A model generated the notes under the pieces. It did not search any database, had not been told where the DNA came from, and was given only the letters and a program-made list of their open reading frames with translations. Positions 40,091 through 49,282 of a DNA stretch of 64,000 nucleotides are shown piece by piece. This DNA comes from Agrobacterium tumefaciens (GTDB lineage: Bacteria > Pseudomonadota > Alphaproteobacteria > Rhizobiales > Rhizobiaceae): NCBI RefSeq assembly GCF_005221325.1, contig NZ_CP039888.1, forward strand, positions 930,001-994,000, read 5' to 3'. Within the stretch, counting starts at the first letter, position 1; each line of letters begins with the position of its first letter. Both the position numbers and the translations under genes were made by a program.

Positions 40091-40621
40091 TCACTTTTTA
40101 TCGAGACCCTGGGCCATTTCCAGGTGATGTTGCAGCGCCGGCAGGGTTTTTGCGGCCCATGCCTTCAGCTCGGCATTATCGCCTCCTTCAGCGTATCGCT
40201 TGAAAAGATCGACCGCATCCTCATGCGCATCGACCTGGTCATCGACGTATTCTTCGCTGAATTCCGCGCCGTCAAGTTTCGCGAGGCCGTCGATTTCTTC
40301 CTTGTGGTCGTCGGTAAGGGTGGTTGTTGGCGCTCCGGTCACCTTGCCGCCGGACAGCCGCGCTTTTAGTTCCGCACTGGTTTTTTCGTGTTCGGTAATC
40401 ATCTGCTGGGCGAATGCCTTTGTGGCGTCGTCGCCCTTGGTCAGCGCAAGCTTGCTCGATTCGATTTCAAAGAGGTCGCTTGCGGAGACCTGCAGGATGA
40501 AGTCCTCGGTTTTGGGCGCCACGCCGAGTGCTGAATTCACACCCGTGGATTCCGTTGCGGACTGCGCCATAGCGGTGCTGGCAACCAGTGCGAGCGCGAG
40601 CGAGAGAACGGTCTTCTTCAT
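40091..40621 (-). CDS. DUF4142 family exported protein
   Basis: A 176-residue protein with a signal peptide (about residues 1-20, ending STAMAQ) and a helical DUF4142 region (FILQVSASDLFEIESSKLALTKGDD and AKAFAQQMITEHEKTSAELK, about residues 40-95). The fold is a ferritin-like four-helix bundle in related proteins. Function unknown, often seen in stress-responsive genes. It is divergent from the copper operon. Confidence 0.88.
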   Translation of the reverse strand: MKKTVLSLALALVASTAMAQSATESTGVNSALGVAPKTEDFILQVSASDLFEIESSKLALTKGDDATKAFAQQMITEHEKTSAELKARLSGGKVTGAPTTTLTDDHKEEIDGLAKLDGAEFSEEYVDDQVDAHEDAVDLFKRYAEGGDNAELKAWAAKTLPALQHHLEMAQGLDKK

Positions 40622-40811
40622 CAATCTTCCTCCTGATGGTTAGAGGCACTCCAACCAAGGTTGAGAAAGATTGTTCCTGACAGGGATCGAAGAAACCTTT
40701 CGTCGAAGCCGTTTTCCCTTTGGATTGCTTCTATTTTTGGCAATTGCGCAGCAGGGAGCCATCCTTGTAGCCCGGCGCCATTGGCCAACGAAAGTTATCA
40801 AAAAGAACCTA

Positions 40812-40842
40812 TTGACCTTGCCACGATGGGAAGCCCTATCTT
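40812..40842 (+). promoter_or_regulatory. CueR/HmrR-type promoter of the copper ATPase operon
   Basis: TTGACC (40812-40817) and TATCTT (40837-40842) are separated by 19 bases, the overlong spacer typical of MerR-activated promoters. The spacer holds an imperfect dyad cttgcc-acgat-gggaag centred at about 40826. The ATPase ATG is 31 bases downstream. The activator is probably the CueR/HmrR protein encoded at 44413. Confidence 0.8.
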
Positions 40843-40873
40843 TTTCAATATAAAGAAAAGAGGGGTCATACGC

Positions 40874-43378
40874 ATGTCACAAATGGAGATTCGGGCGAGT
40901 CATCAGATTGCGATCGACGGCATGACCTGCGCTTCCTGTGTGGGTCGTGTGGAGAAGGCGATTGCCAAGGTTCCCGGCGTTTTGAAGGCCTCGGTCAATC
41001 TCGCGACGGAACGCGCCGACATCTCCTTTTCCGGGCCGCCCGACGTGTCCGCCGTGATTGCCGCGGTCCGGCATGCGGGTTATGGCGTCGAAGAAAAAAC
41101 CGTCGAACTCGATATTGAAGGCATGACCTGCGCTTCCTGCGTCGGGCGCGTCGAAAAGGCGCTGAAGGCTGTTTCCGGTGTTTCCGATGCGAGTGTCAAT
41201 CTCGCGACCGAGCGCGCCACCATTCGCGTGGCGGGCAATGCCGCCTCTGCCGCCACCCTGGCGGAAGCGATTAAACGGGCGGGTTACCAGGCGAAGGAGA
41301 TCGTCGCCGACAAAGCCGGTGATGCGGAGCAGGACAGACGTGCAGCGGAAATGCGTAGCCTGAAAATCAGTCTCGCCGCGGCCGTTGTCCTGACATTGCC
41401 GGTCTTCGTGCTGGAAATGGGTTCGCATCTGGTGCCCGCCATCCATGATTTCGTCATGGAAACGGTCGGTATGCAGGAAAGCTGGTATCTGCAATTCGTG
41501 CTGACCACGCTGGTCCTGTTCGGGCCCGGCCTGCGCTTCTTCAAAAAGGGCATACCCGCGCTTCTGCGGCTCGCGCCGGATATGAATTCGCTTGTGGTGC
41601 TGGGCACTGCCGCCGCCTGGGGATTTTCGGTGGTCGCGACCTTCCTGCCCGAAATCCTGCCGCGCGGAACGGCCAATGTCTATTATGAGGCCGCAGCAGT
41701 CATCGTCACGCTGATCCTGCTCGGCCGTTTCCTTGAAGCGCGGGCCAAAGGCCGCACCAGCGAGGCGATAAAGCGGCTGGTCGGCCTGCAGGCCAAGTCG
41801 GCCCGCGTGCTGCGCGATGGTGAAACCATCGATGTACCGTTGCAGGACGTGCGAACGGGTGATGTGATCGTCGTTCGCCCCGGCGAGAAAGTGCCGGTCG
41901 ATGGCTTGGTTCTCAGCGGCTCTTCCTATGTCGATGAATCGATGATCACGGGCGAGCCGGTCCCGGTTACAAAGACTGAGGGTGCTGAGGTCGTCGGCGG
42001 CACGGTGAACCGCAATGGCTCCTTCACCTTCCGCGCCACCAAGGTCGGCAGCGATACGCTGATCGCGCAGATCATCCGCATGGTGGAAGAGGCGCAGGCC
42101 GACAAGCTGCCCATTCAGGCGCTGGTGGACAAGGTAACCAACTGGTTCGTGCCGGCCGTGATGCTGGCGGCCGTTGTCACCTTCGCCGTCTGGTTCGTCT
42201 TTGGGCCCGATCCGGCCTTGACCTTCGCGCTCGTCAACGCGGTTGCGGTTCTTATCATCGCCTGTCCCTGCGCCATGGGCCTTGCCACGCCAACGTCTAT
42301 CATGGTCGGCACCGGTCGCGCCGCTGAAATGGGCGTCCTGTTCCGGCGCGGCGATGCGCTCCAGACGCTGCGCGACGCCGATGTCATCGCGGTCGACAAG
42401 ACCGGCACGCTGACACTTGGCAAACCGAAGCTGGTGCATTTCAACACGACGGAGGGTTTCGATGCGGATGAGGTGCTGCGCCTCGTTGCCTCGCTCGAGA
42501 ACCGGTCGGAGCATCCGATTGCCGAGGCGATCGTCGAGGCTGCAAAACAGGGTGGCCTGACGCTTGCCGAGGCTGAAGCTTTCGAGGCGACCCCCGGCTT
42601 CGGTGTCGCGGCGCTGGTCGATGGCCGCCGGGTAGAGGCGGGTGCTGACCGGTTCATGGTGAAACTCGGTTATGATGTCGAGGCCTTCGCCGATGATGCC
42701 GAGCGGATGGGCAGGGAAGGGCAGTCGCCGCTTTATGCCGCCGTCGATGGCAGGCTGGCCGCGATCATCGCCGTTGCCGATCCCATCAAGCAGACGACAC
42801 CGGAGGCGATTGCGGCGCTGCATGCGCTGGGCCTCAAGGTCACGATGATCACGGGTGATAATCGTCGCACGGCGGAAGCCATTGCCCGTCGCCTCGGCAT
42901 TGATGAGGTGGTGGCGGAAGTGTTGCCCGATGGTAAGGTGGAGGCGGTCAAGAAGCTTGCCGCCGGCGGGCGACGGGTCGCCTTTGTCGGGGACGGCATC
43001 AATGATGCGCCGGCGCTCGCAGCCGCCGATGTCGGGCTTGCCATCGGCACGGGCACGGATGTCGCGATTGAAAGTGCCGATGTGGTGCTGATGTCCGGCG
43101 ATCTGCGCGGTGTTGCCAACGCGATTGCTCTTTCCAAGGCGACGATCCGCAATATCGGCCAGAATCTCTTCTGGGCCTTCGCTTACAATGCTGCGCTTGT
43201 TCCCGTGGCGGCCGGCATATTGTATCCTGTCAACGGCGTTCTGCTGTCGCCTGTTCTTGCTGCCGGAGCCATGGCGCTTTCCAGTGTCTTCGTATTGACG
43301 AATGCGCTGCGTCTGAAAAGCTTCCGTGCACCGCTGGTGGACAGATCGTCCGACCTGCAGCTCGCAGCGGCAGAATAG
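40874..43378 (+). CDS. actP: Copper-exporting P1B-type ATPase
   Basis: An 834-residue pump that exports Cu(I) from the cytoplasm. Two N-terminal HMA domains carry GMTCASC (about residues 16-22 and 82-88). Eight membrane segments follow, with the transport motif CPC at 464-466. The phosphorylation site is DKTGT at about Asp508, the nucleotide site SEHPIAEAI, and the hinge [10 protein letters not shown]. The start [11 protein letters not shown] lies just after the MerR-type promoter; longer in-frame starts would cross that promoter. It is named actP by analogy with rhizobial ActP/CopA. Confidence 0.95.
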   Translation: MSQMEIRASHQIAIDGMTCASCVGRVEKAIAKVPGVLKASVNLATERADISFSGPPDVSAVIAAVRHAGYGVEEKTVELDIEGMTCASCVGRVEKALKAVSGVSDASVNLATERATIRVAGNAASAATLAEAIKRAGYQAKEIVADKAGDAEQDRRAAEMRSLKISLAAAVVLTLPVFVLEMGSHLVPAIHDFVMETVGMQESWYLQFVLTTLVLFGPGLRFFKKGIPALLRLAPDMNSLVVLGTAAAWGFSVVATFLPEILPRGTANVYYEAAAVIVTLILLGRFLEARAKGRTSEAIKRLVGLQAKSARVLRDGETIDVPLQDVRTGDVIVVRPGEKVPVDGLVLSGSSYVDESMITGEPVPVTKTEGAEVVGGTVNRNGSFTFRATKVGSDTLIAQIIRMVEEAQADKLPIQALVDKVTNWFVPAVMLAAVVTFAVWFVFGPDPALTFALVNAVAVLIIACPCAMGLATPTSIMVGTGRAAEMGVLFRRGDALQTLRDADVIAVDKTGTLTLGKPKLVHFNTTEGFDADEVLRLVASLENRSEHPIAEAIVEAAKQGGLTLAEAEAFEATPGFGVAALVDGRRVEAGADRFMVKLGYDVEAFADDAERMGREGQSPLYAAVDGRLAAIIAVADPIKQTTPEAIAALHALGLKVTMITGDNRRTAEAIARRLGIDEVVAEVLPDGKVEAVKKLAAGGRRVAFVGDGINDAPALAAADVGLAIGTGTDVAIESADVVLMSGDLRGVANAIALSKATIRNIGQNLFWAFAYNAALVPVAAGILYPVNGVLLSPVLAAGAMALSSVFVLTNALRLKSFRAPLVDRSSDLQLAAAE

Positions 43379-43387
43379 GAGGCGGAT

Positions 43388-44401
43388 GTGGTGACGCCTG
43401 GCAACACAATCTATCTGCCGCAGATCGGCCGCAGCATCATGGCGGCTGACGGTGAGACCGTGCTTCAGGCCGCACTCGCCGCCGGCATTGCCTATCCGCA
43501 TGGCTGTCGCATGGGCCGCTGTGGCGCCTGCAAATCGCATCTCGTCTCCGGTGAGATCGATCTTCTCAAGCACACGCCATTCTCATTGACCGAAGAGGAA
43601 AAGGCTGAAGGCCTGACGCTCGCCTGCCGCGCCGTACCCTCGAGCGATGTGACAATCAGCTGGCTCGACGGCGAGGATGAGTTTGCCGATATCCCGACCG
43701 GCCGTTTCGAGGGTGTGGTTGAGGAAGCGGTGGATGCAACCCATGACATCAAGCTCATCCGCGTCAGGCTTGAGGATCGCGAGCAGTTCACCTTCAAACC
43801 CGGGCAATATGTGCGCCTGCTTTATCCGGACTGTTCACCGCGCGATTATTCGATCGCGAGCAGGGTGGACGAGGAACTGATTGAATTTCACATCCGGCAT
43901 GTTCCCGGTGGCATGACGAGCGGCCGCATCTTTTCGCTCGCCAGAGCGGGTGATCCCGTCACGATCGTGGGGCCTTTCGGCTCTTCCTTCCTGCGGGAAA
44001 AACATTGCGGACCGATCCTCGGTATTGCAGGCGGTTCGGGGCTTGCCCCCGTGAAGGCCGTGGTCGAAGCGGCGCTCGCAACTGGCCGGGAACGTCCGGT
44101 ACACGTCTATTTCGGCGCCCGCGCCGAGCGCGATCTTTATATGCTCGACCGTTTCGAAGACCTCACGACCCGGCACGGTAATCTGAGCTTCGTCCCGGTT
44201 CTCTCGAATGAAGACCATGCGAATATCCGTCGCGGTTATGTGGGTGCGGCTGTGGCGGATGATTTCGAGGATCTCGATGGCTGGAAAGCCTATATTGCCG
44301 GCCCGCCGGCCATGATCGAGGCAACGGTGCCGCAGCTCCTGGCGCGCGGCATGCGTACGGCCGACATTCATGCTGATGTATTTTTCACCCCGGAAAGATA
44401 G
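43388..44401 (+). CDS. 2Fe-2S ferredoxin / NAD(P)H-flavin reductase
   Basis: A 337-residue electron-transfer protein. An N-terminal plant-type ferredoxin domain has the cluster motif CRMGRCGAC plus a later cysteine in LACRA (about residues 38-86). It is followed by an FAD domain (YSIAS, PGQYVRLLYPD) and an NAD-binding domain (GIAGGSGLAPVKAVVEAAL). This domain order fits reductases of ring-hydroxylating oxygenases or CDP-6-deoxyglucoseen reductase. The GTG start is 9 bases after the actP stop. No oxygenase partner lies nearby, so the electron acceptor is unknown. Its place in a copper operon suggests a redox role in copper stress. Confidence 0.87.
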   Translation: MVTPGNTIYLPQIGRSIMAADGETVLQAALAAGIAYPHGCRMGRCGACKSHLVSGEIDLLKHTPFSLTEEEKAEGLTLACRAVPSSDVTISWLDGEDEFADIPTGRFEGVVEEAVDATHDIKLIRVRLEDREQFTFKPGQYVRLLYPDCSPRDYSIASRVDEELIEFHIRHVPGGMTSGRIFSLARAGDPVTIVGPFGSSFLREKHCGPILGIAGGSGLAPVKAVVEAALATGRERPVHVYFGARAERDLYMLDRFEDLTTRHGNLSFVPVLSNEDHANIRRGYVGAAVADDFEDLDGWKAYIAGPPAMIEATVPQLLARGMRTADIHADVFFTPER

Positions 44402-44412
44402 GAGCAGGATCG

Positions 44413-44901
44413 ATGAACATTGGCACAGCCGCCACCGCCTCCGGCGTTTCTGCAAAAATGATCAGGCATTACGAGATGATCGGCCTGATCAAATCGGCAA
44501 ACCGCACGGATTCGGGCTACAGGGTCTATACGGCCAATGATCTGGAAACGCTGCGCTTCATCCGGCGCGGACGCGATCTCGGTTTTTCCATCGAAAAGAT
44601 CAGGCAGCTCATGACGCTCTGGCGCGATCCGGGCGGCGCCTCCTGCGATGTCAAACGCATCGTCATGGAACATGTCATCGACCTGGAAGCGAAGATGGAT
44701 ACGCTGCGGGAGATGGCCGATACGCTCCGAAACCTCGCGACCTATTGCCCTGACAATGGTGAGCCGGAGTGCCCGATCATTCAGGACCTCGCCCATGCGG
44801 AAGACCTCGATTTTTCAGCGGTTGCCGTCGTGCCCAAACGCACCGGCATGCTGAAGGGGACATCAGGTCCGGCGATGGAGCTACAACGCTCCGTGAAATA
44901 A
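44413..44901 (+). CDS. hmrR: Copper-responsive MerR-family regulator CueR/HmrR
   Basis: A 162-residue activator. The winged helix is at residues 1-70 (MNIGTAATASGVSAKMIRHYEMIGLI). The dimerisation helix is followed by the metal loop CPDNGEPECPI (about residues 112-122), whose two cysteines bind Cu(I) in CueR. The C-terminal extension beyond the loop is longer than in E. coli CueR. It is the third gene of the actP operon, so expression is likely autoregulated through the 40812 promoter. Confidence 0.93.
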   Translation: MNIGTAATASGVSAKMIRHYEMIGLIKSANRTDSGYRVYTANDLETLRFIRRGRDLGFSIEKIRQLMTLWRDPGGASCDVKRIVMEHVIDLEAKMDTLREMADTLRNLATYCPDNGEPECPIIQDLAHAEDLDFSAVAVVPKRTGMLKGTSGPAMELQRSVK

Positions 44902-44974
44902 GCCGCCGGTCCCCTTTTGGGAGCTGGCATCGAATGCAGTGCGAATTGCCAATCATGATGAAGGAGAGCAGGCC

Positions 44975-45919
44975 ATGTGGATACAGATAATACAGCGCTT
45001 CTTTATTCTGTGCCTGATGCTGGCCATCGTTTCCGTCATCGCGTTTCTCTTGCCCTATATGACGGGTGGGGATCCGGCACGCACGATCCTGTTCTCGCGC
45101 ATGCGCGATACCGCGCTCGATCCGCATGCGGTGGAGGCGTTGAGGACCAGTCTCGGGCTCGACCGGCCGCTTTACGTGCAATATTTCACATGGCTGTGGA
45201 ATGCACTGCGCGGTGATCTCGGTTTTTCCTTCACCAGCAGTCAGCCCGTCGCCAACGAGCTTTTGCGCTCTCTCGGCGTATCGGTGACCCTGGCGCTGAC
45301 GGCATTGGCCGTCGCGGTCGCCGTGGCGCTGCCACTCGGCACGCTGGCGGCCATGCGTCCAGGCGGACGGCTCGACAATTTCGCGACGCTGATGATCCAG
45401 ACCTTCGTCGCGACACCGGAATATTGGTTTGCGCCCATGTCGGCGCTGGTCTTTGCGCTTTATCTCGGCTGGTTGCCCTCGGCCGGATGGGACAGCTGGC
45501 GTTCGCTGGTGCTTCCTGCGCTGACCCTGACACTGCGGCCACTCGCCTATTTCACCCAGGTCACGCGCGCCGCCATGGCCGAGGTGTTGCGCGCGCCCTA
45601 TATTACGGCGGCACGCAGCCGCGGCCTCGGCATGCATGGTACGGTCATGCGCCACGGCATCCGCAACGGCTCGCTGCCGGTGGTCACCTTCTTTGCCCTG
45701 TGGCTTGCGGGCCTGCTTGGCGGATCGGTGGTAGTGGAAGTGATCTTCGCCATTCCCGGTATGGGCCGGCTTCTCTATGACGCCGTGATCAATCGTGACA
45801 TCCCGATGCTGCAGGGTGGTTTCATCTGCATCGTGGCGCTCTCCATCCTGGTCAATACCCTGGCCGACAGCTTCTATGTTCTGATCAATCCAGCAATGCG
45901 AGGTCACCATGACCATTAG
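44975..45919 (+). CDS. Peptide/metal ABC transporter permease (DppB-like)
   Basis: A 314-residue inner-membrane permease with six spans. The conserved family segments are present (LDRPLYVQYFTWLWNALRGDLGFSF and the EAA-like loop AMAEVLRAPYITAARSRGLG, about residues 205-225). AAGGAG precedes the ATG at 44975. It starts 74 bases after hmrR, so read-through from the copper operon is possible. It overlaps the next permease by 11 bases. Confidence 0.92.
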   Translation: MWIQIIQRFFILCLMLAIVSVIAFLLPYMTGGDPARTILFSRMRDTALDPHAVEALRTSLGLDRPLYVQYFTWLWNALRGDLGFSFTSSQPVANELLRSLGVSVTLALTALAVAVAVALPLGTLAAMRPGGRLDNFATLMIQTFVATPEYWFAPMSALVFALYLGWLPSAGWDSWRSLVLPALTLTLRPLAYFTQVTRAAMAEVLRAPYITAARSRGLGMHGTVMRHGIRNGSLPVVTFFALWLAGLLGGSVVVEVIFAIPGMGRLLYDAVINRDIPMLQGGFICIVALSILVNTLADSFYVLINPAMRGHHDH

Positions 45920-46814
45920 TCATTTCCCGAGCGCGCCTGCCGCCGCCATGCCGATGACCCTGCCCACGCGTCCCTCGACATTCTCCCGGTTCACGGATTT
46001 CATCCGCCGGCGGCACTGGACCTTCTATGCGGGATCTGCGATTTTTCTTGTCATCATCCTGCTTTTGGTGATCGCGCCGTGGATTTCGCCCTATAATCCG
46101 GCACAGCAGAACCTTCGCCTCCGGCTGAATGCGCCGAGCGCCGCCTATTGGCTCGGAACGGATCATCTCGGTCGCGATGTCCTGAGCCGGCTCCTGATCG
46201 GCGGCCGTTTCACGGTCACGATCGCCGCCATCACCGTCATTCTGTCGGTCGGCATCGGAACCTTCATCGGCATCATCAGCGGCCGCAGCCGCGGTATCCT
46301 CGATGAAGTGCTGATGCGCGTTGTCGACCTGCTTATCGCCATACCCGATGTGGTCATCGCGATTTTCCTCGTCGCCATCTTCGGCCCCGGATACGGAACC
46401 TTGATCGCGTCGCTGACCATCGTCGGCTGGACACCTTTTGCGCGGCTGGCGCGGGGGCTGACGCTGTCGATCAATTCCCGCGAGTATATCCGCGCCGCCG
46501 AGGTACTGGGCTGCACGCGGCGCTTCATCATCTTCCGGCATATCATTCCCAACACGATCTGGCCGATTGCGGCCGTGGCGTTCCTGCGCTTTGGCCACAA
46601 GCTGATCACGGTGGGCGGTTTGTCATTCCTGGGGCTCGGTGTGCAGCCGCCGGCCGCCGACTGGGCGCTGATGCTGTCCGATGCGCAGGCCTATGCCGAG
46701 CGCATGCCGGTTCTCGTGATCGCACCGGGTCTGGCAATCTTCCTGGCGGCACTCAGCGTGACCTGGATCGGCCATGGCCTCAATCTGGAAACGAAGAAAA
46801 CGAACAGTCATTGA
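45909..46814 (+). CDS. Peptide/metal ABC transporter permease (DppC-like)
   Basis: A 301-residue permease that pairs with the upstream one. The N-terminal OppC-type segment and first helix are at about residues 22-55, with the HLGRDVLSRLLIGGR block next. The EAA loop is ARLARGLTLSINSREYIRAAEVLGC (about residues 176-200). It begins inside the end of the previous gene. The 140 bases to the next gene contain the palindrome ttgac-tatt-gtcaa at 46850-46863. Confidence 0.92.
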   Translation: MTISHFPSAPAAAMPMTLPTRPSTFSRFTDFIRRRHWTFYAGSAIFLVIILLLVIAPWISPYNPAQQNLRLRLNAPSAAYWLGTDHLGRDVLSRLLIGGRFTVTIAAITVILSVGIGTFIGIISGRSRGILDEVLMRVVDLLIAIPDVVIAIFLVAIFGPGYGTLIASLTIVGWTPFARLARGLTLSINSREYIRAAEVLGCTRRFIIFRHIIPNTIWPIAAVAFLRFGHKLITVGGLSFLGLGVQPPAADWALMLSDAQAYAERMPVLVIAPGLAIFLAALSVTWIGHGLNLETKKTNSH

Positions 46815-46953
46815 TGCCTGCAAACGGGCAAAGACAGATTTGACTATTGTCAAACATAGATGAGGCCGCAGAGCCGGAAGGAGAGTAATATCGTCTGAAG
46901 CCGCATGAAAATACGCAAATGCCTCCGATTCAATAAAAATAAGGGGAACTCTT

Positions 46954-48021
46954 ATGAATATCGAAGGACAAACGCTTGCCAACACGGCCCTGTCCCCCGA
47001 ATGCGCACCGCTTCTGGAGATCGAGGACCTGCACGTTTCGGTGCCGGCGCAAAATGGCCGCAAGTTTGTTATTTCGGGCCTGACGCTTTCCGTCAATGCC
47101 GGGGAAGTCGTCGCTCTCGTCGGCGAATCCGGATCGGGAAAGAGCATGACGGCTCTATCGCTGATGCGGCTTCTGCCGCAGGGCGTGGAAATCAATTCCG
47201 GCCGCATTTCCTTTGCCGGACGTGACATTCTCGCTCTTTCATCCTCCGAACTCGATGCGCTGCGCGGCGCCGATATCAGCATGCTGTTCCAGCAGCCGCA
47301 GGCCATGCTGGACCCGACCAGCCGGGTGAGGACTCAAGTGGCCGAGCCGCTCTGGATCCATCGCAAGATGAGCCGCAGCGCGGCGCTGAACCGGGTCGTC
47401 GGCCTCCTGTCTGATGTCGGCATTCCCGATCCCTCGGCGCGGGCGCAATGTTTTGCGCATGAGCTTTCCGGCGGCATGGCGCAACGTGTGATGATTGCCG
47501 CAGCACTTTCGGGCAATCCGCAGCTCTTGATCGCCGACGAACCGACGACGGCGCTTGATGTCACCGTCCAGGCACAAATCCTGCGCCTGCTGGATGATGA
47601 ACGCCGCAAACGCCGGCTGGCCACGCTGCTCATTACCCACGACCTCTCGGTCGTCGCCGCTTTCGCGGACCGTATTGCGGTTATGTATGCCGGGCGCATT
47701 GTCGAGGAGGGGCCGACGCAGGCGATCCTCAAGGCGCCGCAGCACCCCTATACCAAGGCGCTCATCAGTTGCTCTCTGCTAACTACTGACAGCGAGGGAC
47801 AGTTGCTGACGATCCCCGGTTCAAGCGCACAGGCCCATGACATGTCCTGCGGCTGCCGGTTTCATCCGCGTTGCGCGCTTGCCAAGTCGGCAGGCATGGG
47901 AGGCCGCTGCATGGCGACCGAACCGGCTTTGAATACCTTGCCTGAAGGGCGCAAGGCGCGTTGCTGGGCAGTCGGCGACGACCATGCCGATCACGACCAT
48001 GCCGGCCATGCGGTTTGTTGA
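46954..48021 (+). CDS. ABC transporter ATPase (DppD-like) with His-rich tail
   Basis: A 355-residue ATPase. Walker A is GESGSGKS (about residues 52-59), the signature is ELSGGMAQR, and Walker B is LLIADEPTTALD. The C-terminal oligopeptide-ATPase extension has the cysteine cluster CGCRFHPRC and two later cysteines, which in DppD-type proteins can hold an iron-sulfur cluster. The last residues form an unusual DDHADHDHAGHAVC tail with four His and a Cys. Its metal-binding look and the copper-gene neighbours suggest metal-linked transport, but that is inference. Confidence 0.9.
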   Translation: MNIEGQTLANTALSPECAPLLEIEDLHVSVPAQNGRKFVISGLTLSVNAGEVVALVGESGSGKSMTALSLMRLLPQGVEINSGRISFAGRDILALSSSELDALRGADISMLFQQPQAMLDPTSRVRTQVAEPLWIHRKMSRSAALNRVVGLLSDVGIPDPSARAQCFAHELSGGMAQRVMIAAALSGNPQLLIADEPTTALDVTVQAQILRLLDDERRKRRLATLLITHDLSVVAAFADRIAVMYAGRIVEEGPTQAILKAPQHPYTKALISCSLLTTDSEGQLLTIPGSSAQAHDMSCGCRFHPRCALAKSAGMGGRCMATEPALNTLPEGRKARCWAVGDDHADHDHAGHAVC

Positions 48022-48032
48022 AGGAGGCGATG

Positions 48033-49043
48033 ATGTTATCCAAAGCCATGACACAGATGCCGCCATCGGCGGAAAACAGCAGCCGGCCCTATGTGGTTGC
48101 GAAGAACCTCTGCAAATATTATCCCATATCGGGCCTCGGTCACCGCGTGGTGAAATCCGTCGACGATGTTTCCCTGACGATCGGCGAGGGGGAGGTGCTG
48201 GGCCTCGTCGGTGAATCCGGCTGCGGCAAAAGCACCATAGCCGGATTGATCACGCGCCTAACGCACGCGACGCGGGGCGAGGTCAGCATCGGAGATCACG
48301 ACATATTGCATATGCAGGGCGAAGCGCTCCGGCGCGTGCGCCAGGTTGTGCAACTGGTGTTTCAGGATCCCTATTCCGCGCTCGATCCGCGTATGCGCAT
48401 TGGCCAGAGCATGGAAGCGCCGCTTGCCCAGCACGGCATCGGCACCCGCGAGGAGCGCACGGCGCGTGTTTTCCGGATGCTGGAGGAGGTCGGTCTCGAC
48501 GGTTCTTTTTATGATCGGTATCCGAGCCAGTGTTCCGGCGGCCAGTTGCAGCGCGTCGTCATCGGCCGCGCGCTTCTTCTCAATCCGAGTTTCCTTGTCT
48601 GTGACGAACCGACATCGGCACTCGATGCCTCGATGCGTACGCAGATCCTGAACCTCCTGATGGACATGAAGCGCCGTCACGGCCTGACGGTTTTGATGAT
48701 TTCCCATGACCTGCGCGTCGTGCGTTATCTCTGTGATCGCATCGCGGTGATGTATCTCGGACGCATCGTTGAAATCGCTGATCGCGAAGAGCTTTTCCGG
48801 GCGCCAAAGCACCCCTACACCAAGGCCCTCATCGCCTCGTCGATGCTTGACGAGACCGGGCTATATGCGCCGGAAATGCTTCTCGACGGCGATCTGCCGA
48901 GCCCGCTCAATCCGCCTGGTGGCTGCAAGTTTCACACCCGCTGCAAATATGCGACCGCGATCTGCGGTGAGGTGGAACCGGTTCTGGAAGGCGTTTCCGG
49001 CGAGCATTTTGCGCGCTGCCACCGCTGGCGGGAATTGGGCTGA
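48033..49043 (+). CDS. ABC transporter ATPase (DppF-like)
   Basis: A 336-residue ATPase, partner of the preceding one. Walker A is GESGCGKS, the signature is QCSGGQLQR, and Walker B is FLVCDEPTSALD. The C-terminal extension has CKFHTRCKYATAIC with a cysteine cluster. Start choice: ATG at 48033 lies 5 bases after AAGGAGG; an adjacent ATG at 48030 is too close. Eleven bases separate it from the previous stop. Confidence 0.92.
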   Translation: MLSKAMTQMPPSAENSSRPYVVAKNLCKYYPISGLGHRVVKSVDDVSLTIGEGEVLGLVGESGCGKSTIAGLITRLTHATRGEVSIGDHDILHMQGEALRRVRQVVQLVFQDPYSALDPRMRIGQSMEAPLAQHGIGTREERTARVFRMLEEVGLDGSFYDRYPSQCSGGQLQRVVIGRALLLNPSFLVCDEPTSALDASMRTQILNLLMDMKRRHGLTVLMISHDLRVVRYLCDRIAVMYLGRIVEIADREELFRAPKHPYTKALIASSMLDETGLYAPEMLLDGDLPSPLNPPGGCKFHTRCKYATAICGEVEPVLEGVSGEHFARCHRWRELG

Positions 49044-49110
49044 AGGACGACGCAGTTGCAGTTTTCTGTTGCGGTAAAAACAGATGAATTGTGTGTTTGC
49101 GGACTAATAT

Positions 49111-49125
49111 CGGAATAAAATTCCG
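49111..49125. promoter_or_regulatory. AT-rich dyad upstream of the substrate-binding protein gene
   Basis: The palindrome cggaat-aaa-attccg lies in a markedly AT-rich 239-base gap (49044-49282). It is about 158 bases before the ATG and may be a regulator site. The gap holds no gene. Confidence 0.4.
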
Positions 49126-49282
49126 AGTATAGAAACATAAAATGAATGATATTCAGATGGATTATCGAGAGATATCCATGGGGTATTCTTTTGATATGTT
49201 GAAATTCTGAAATTATTGAATGGAAATTCGTGAAATATGTGAATTGAGAGCGTTATCATCAAAAATAAAAGGGGAATATTCT

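Noticed and set aside
40877-43573. 898-residue minus-strand frame opposite the copper ATPase
   Set aside because: Mirror of the actP codons, with a translation rich in His/Arg/Gly typical of antisense frames; no homology recognised.
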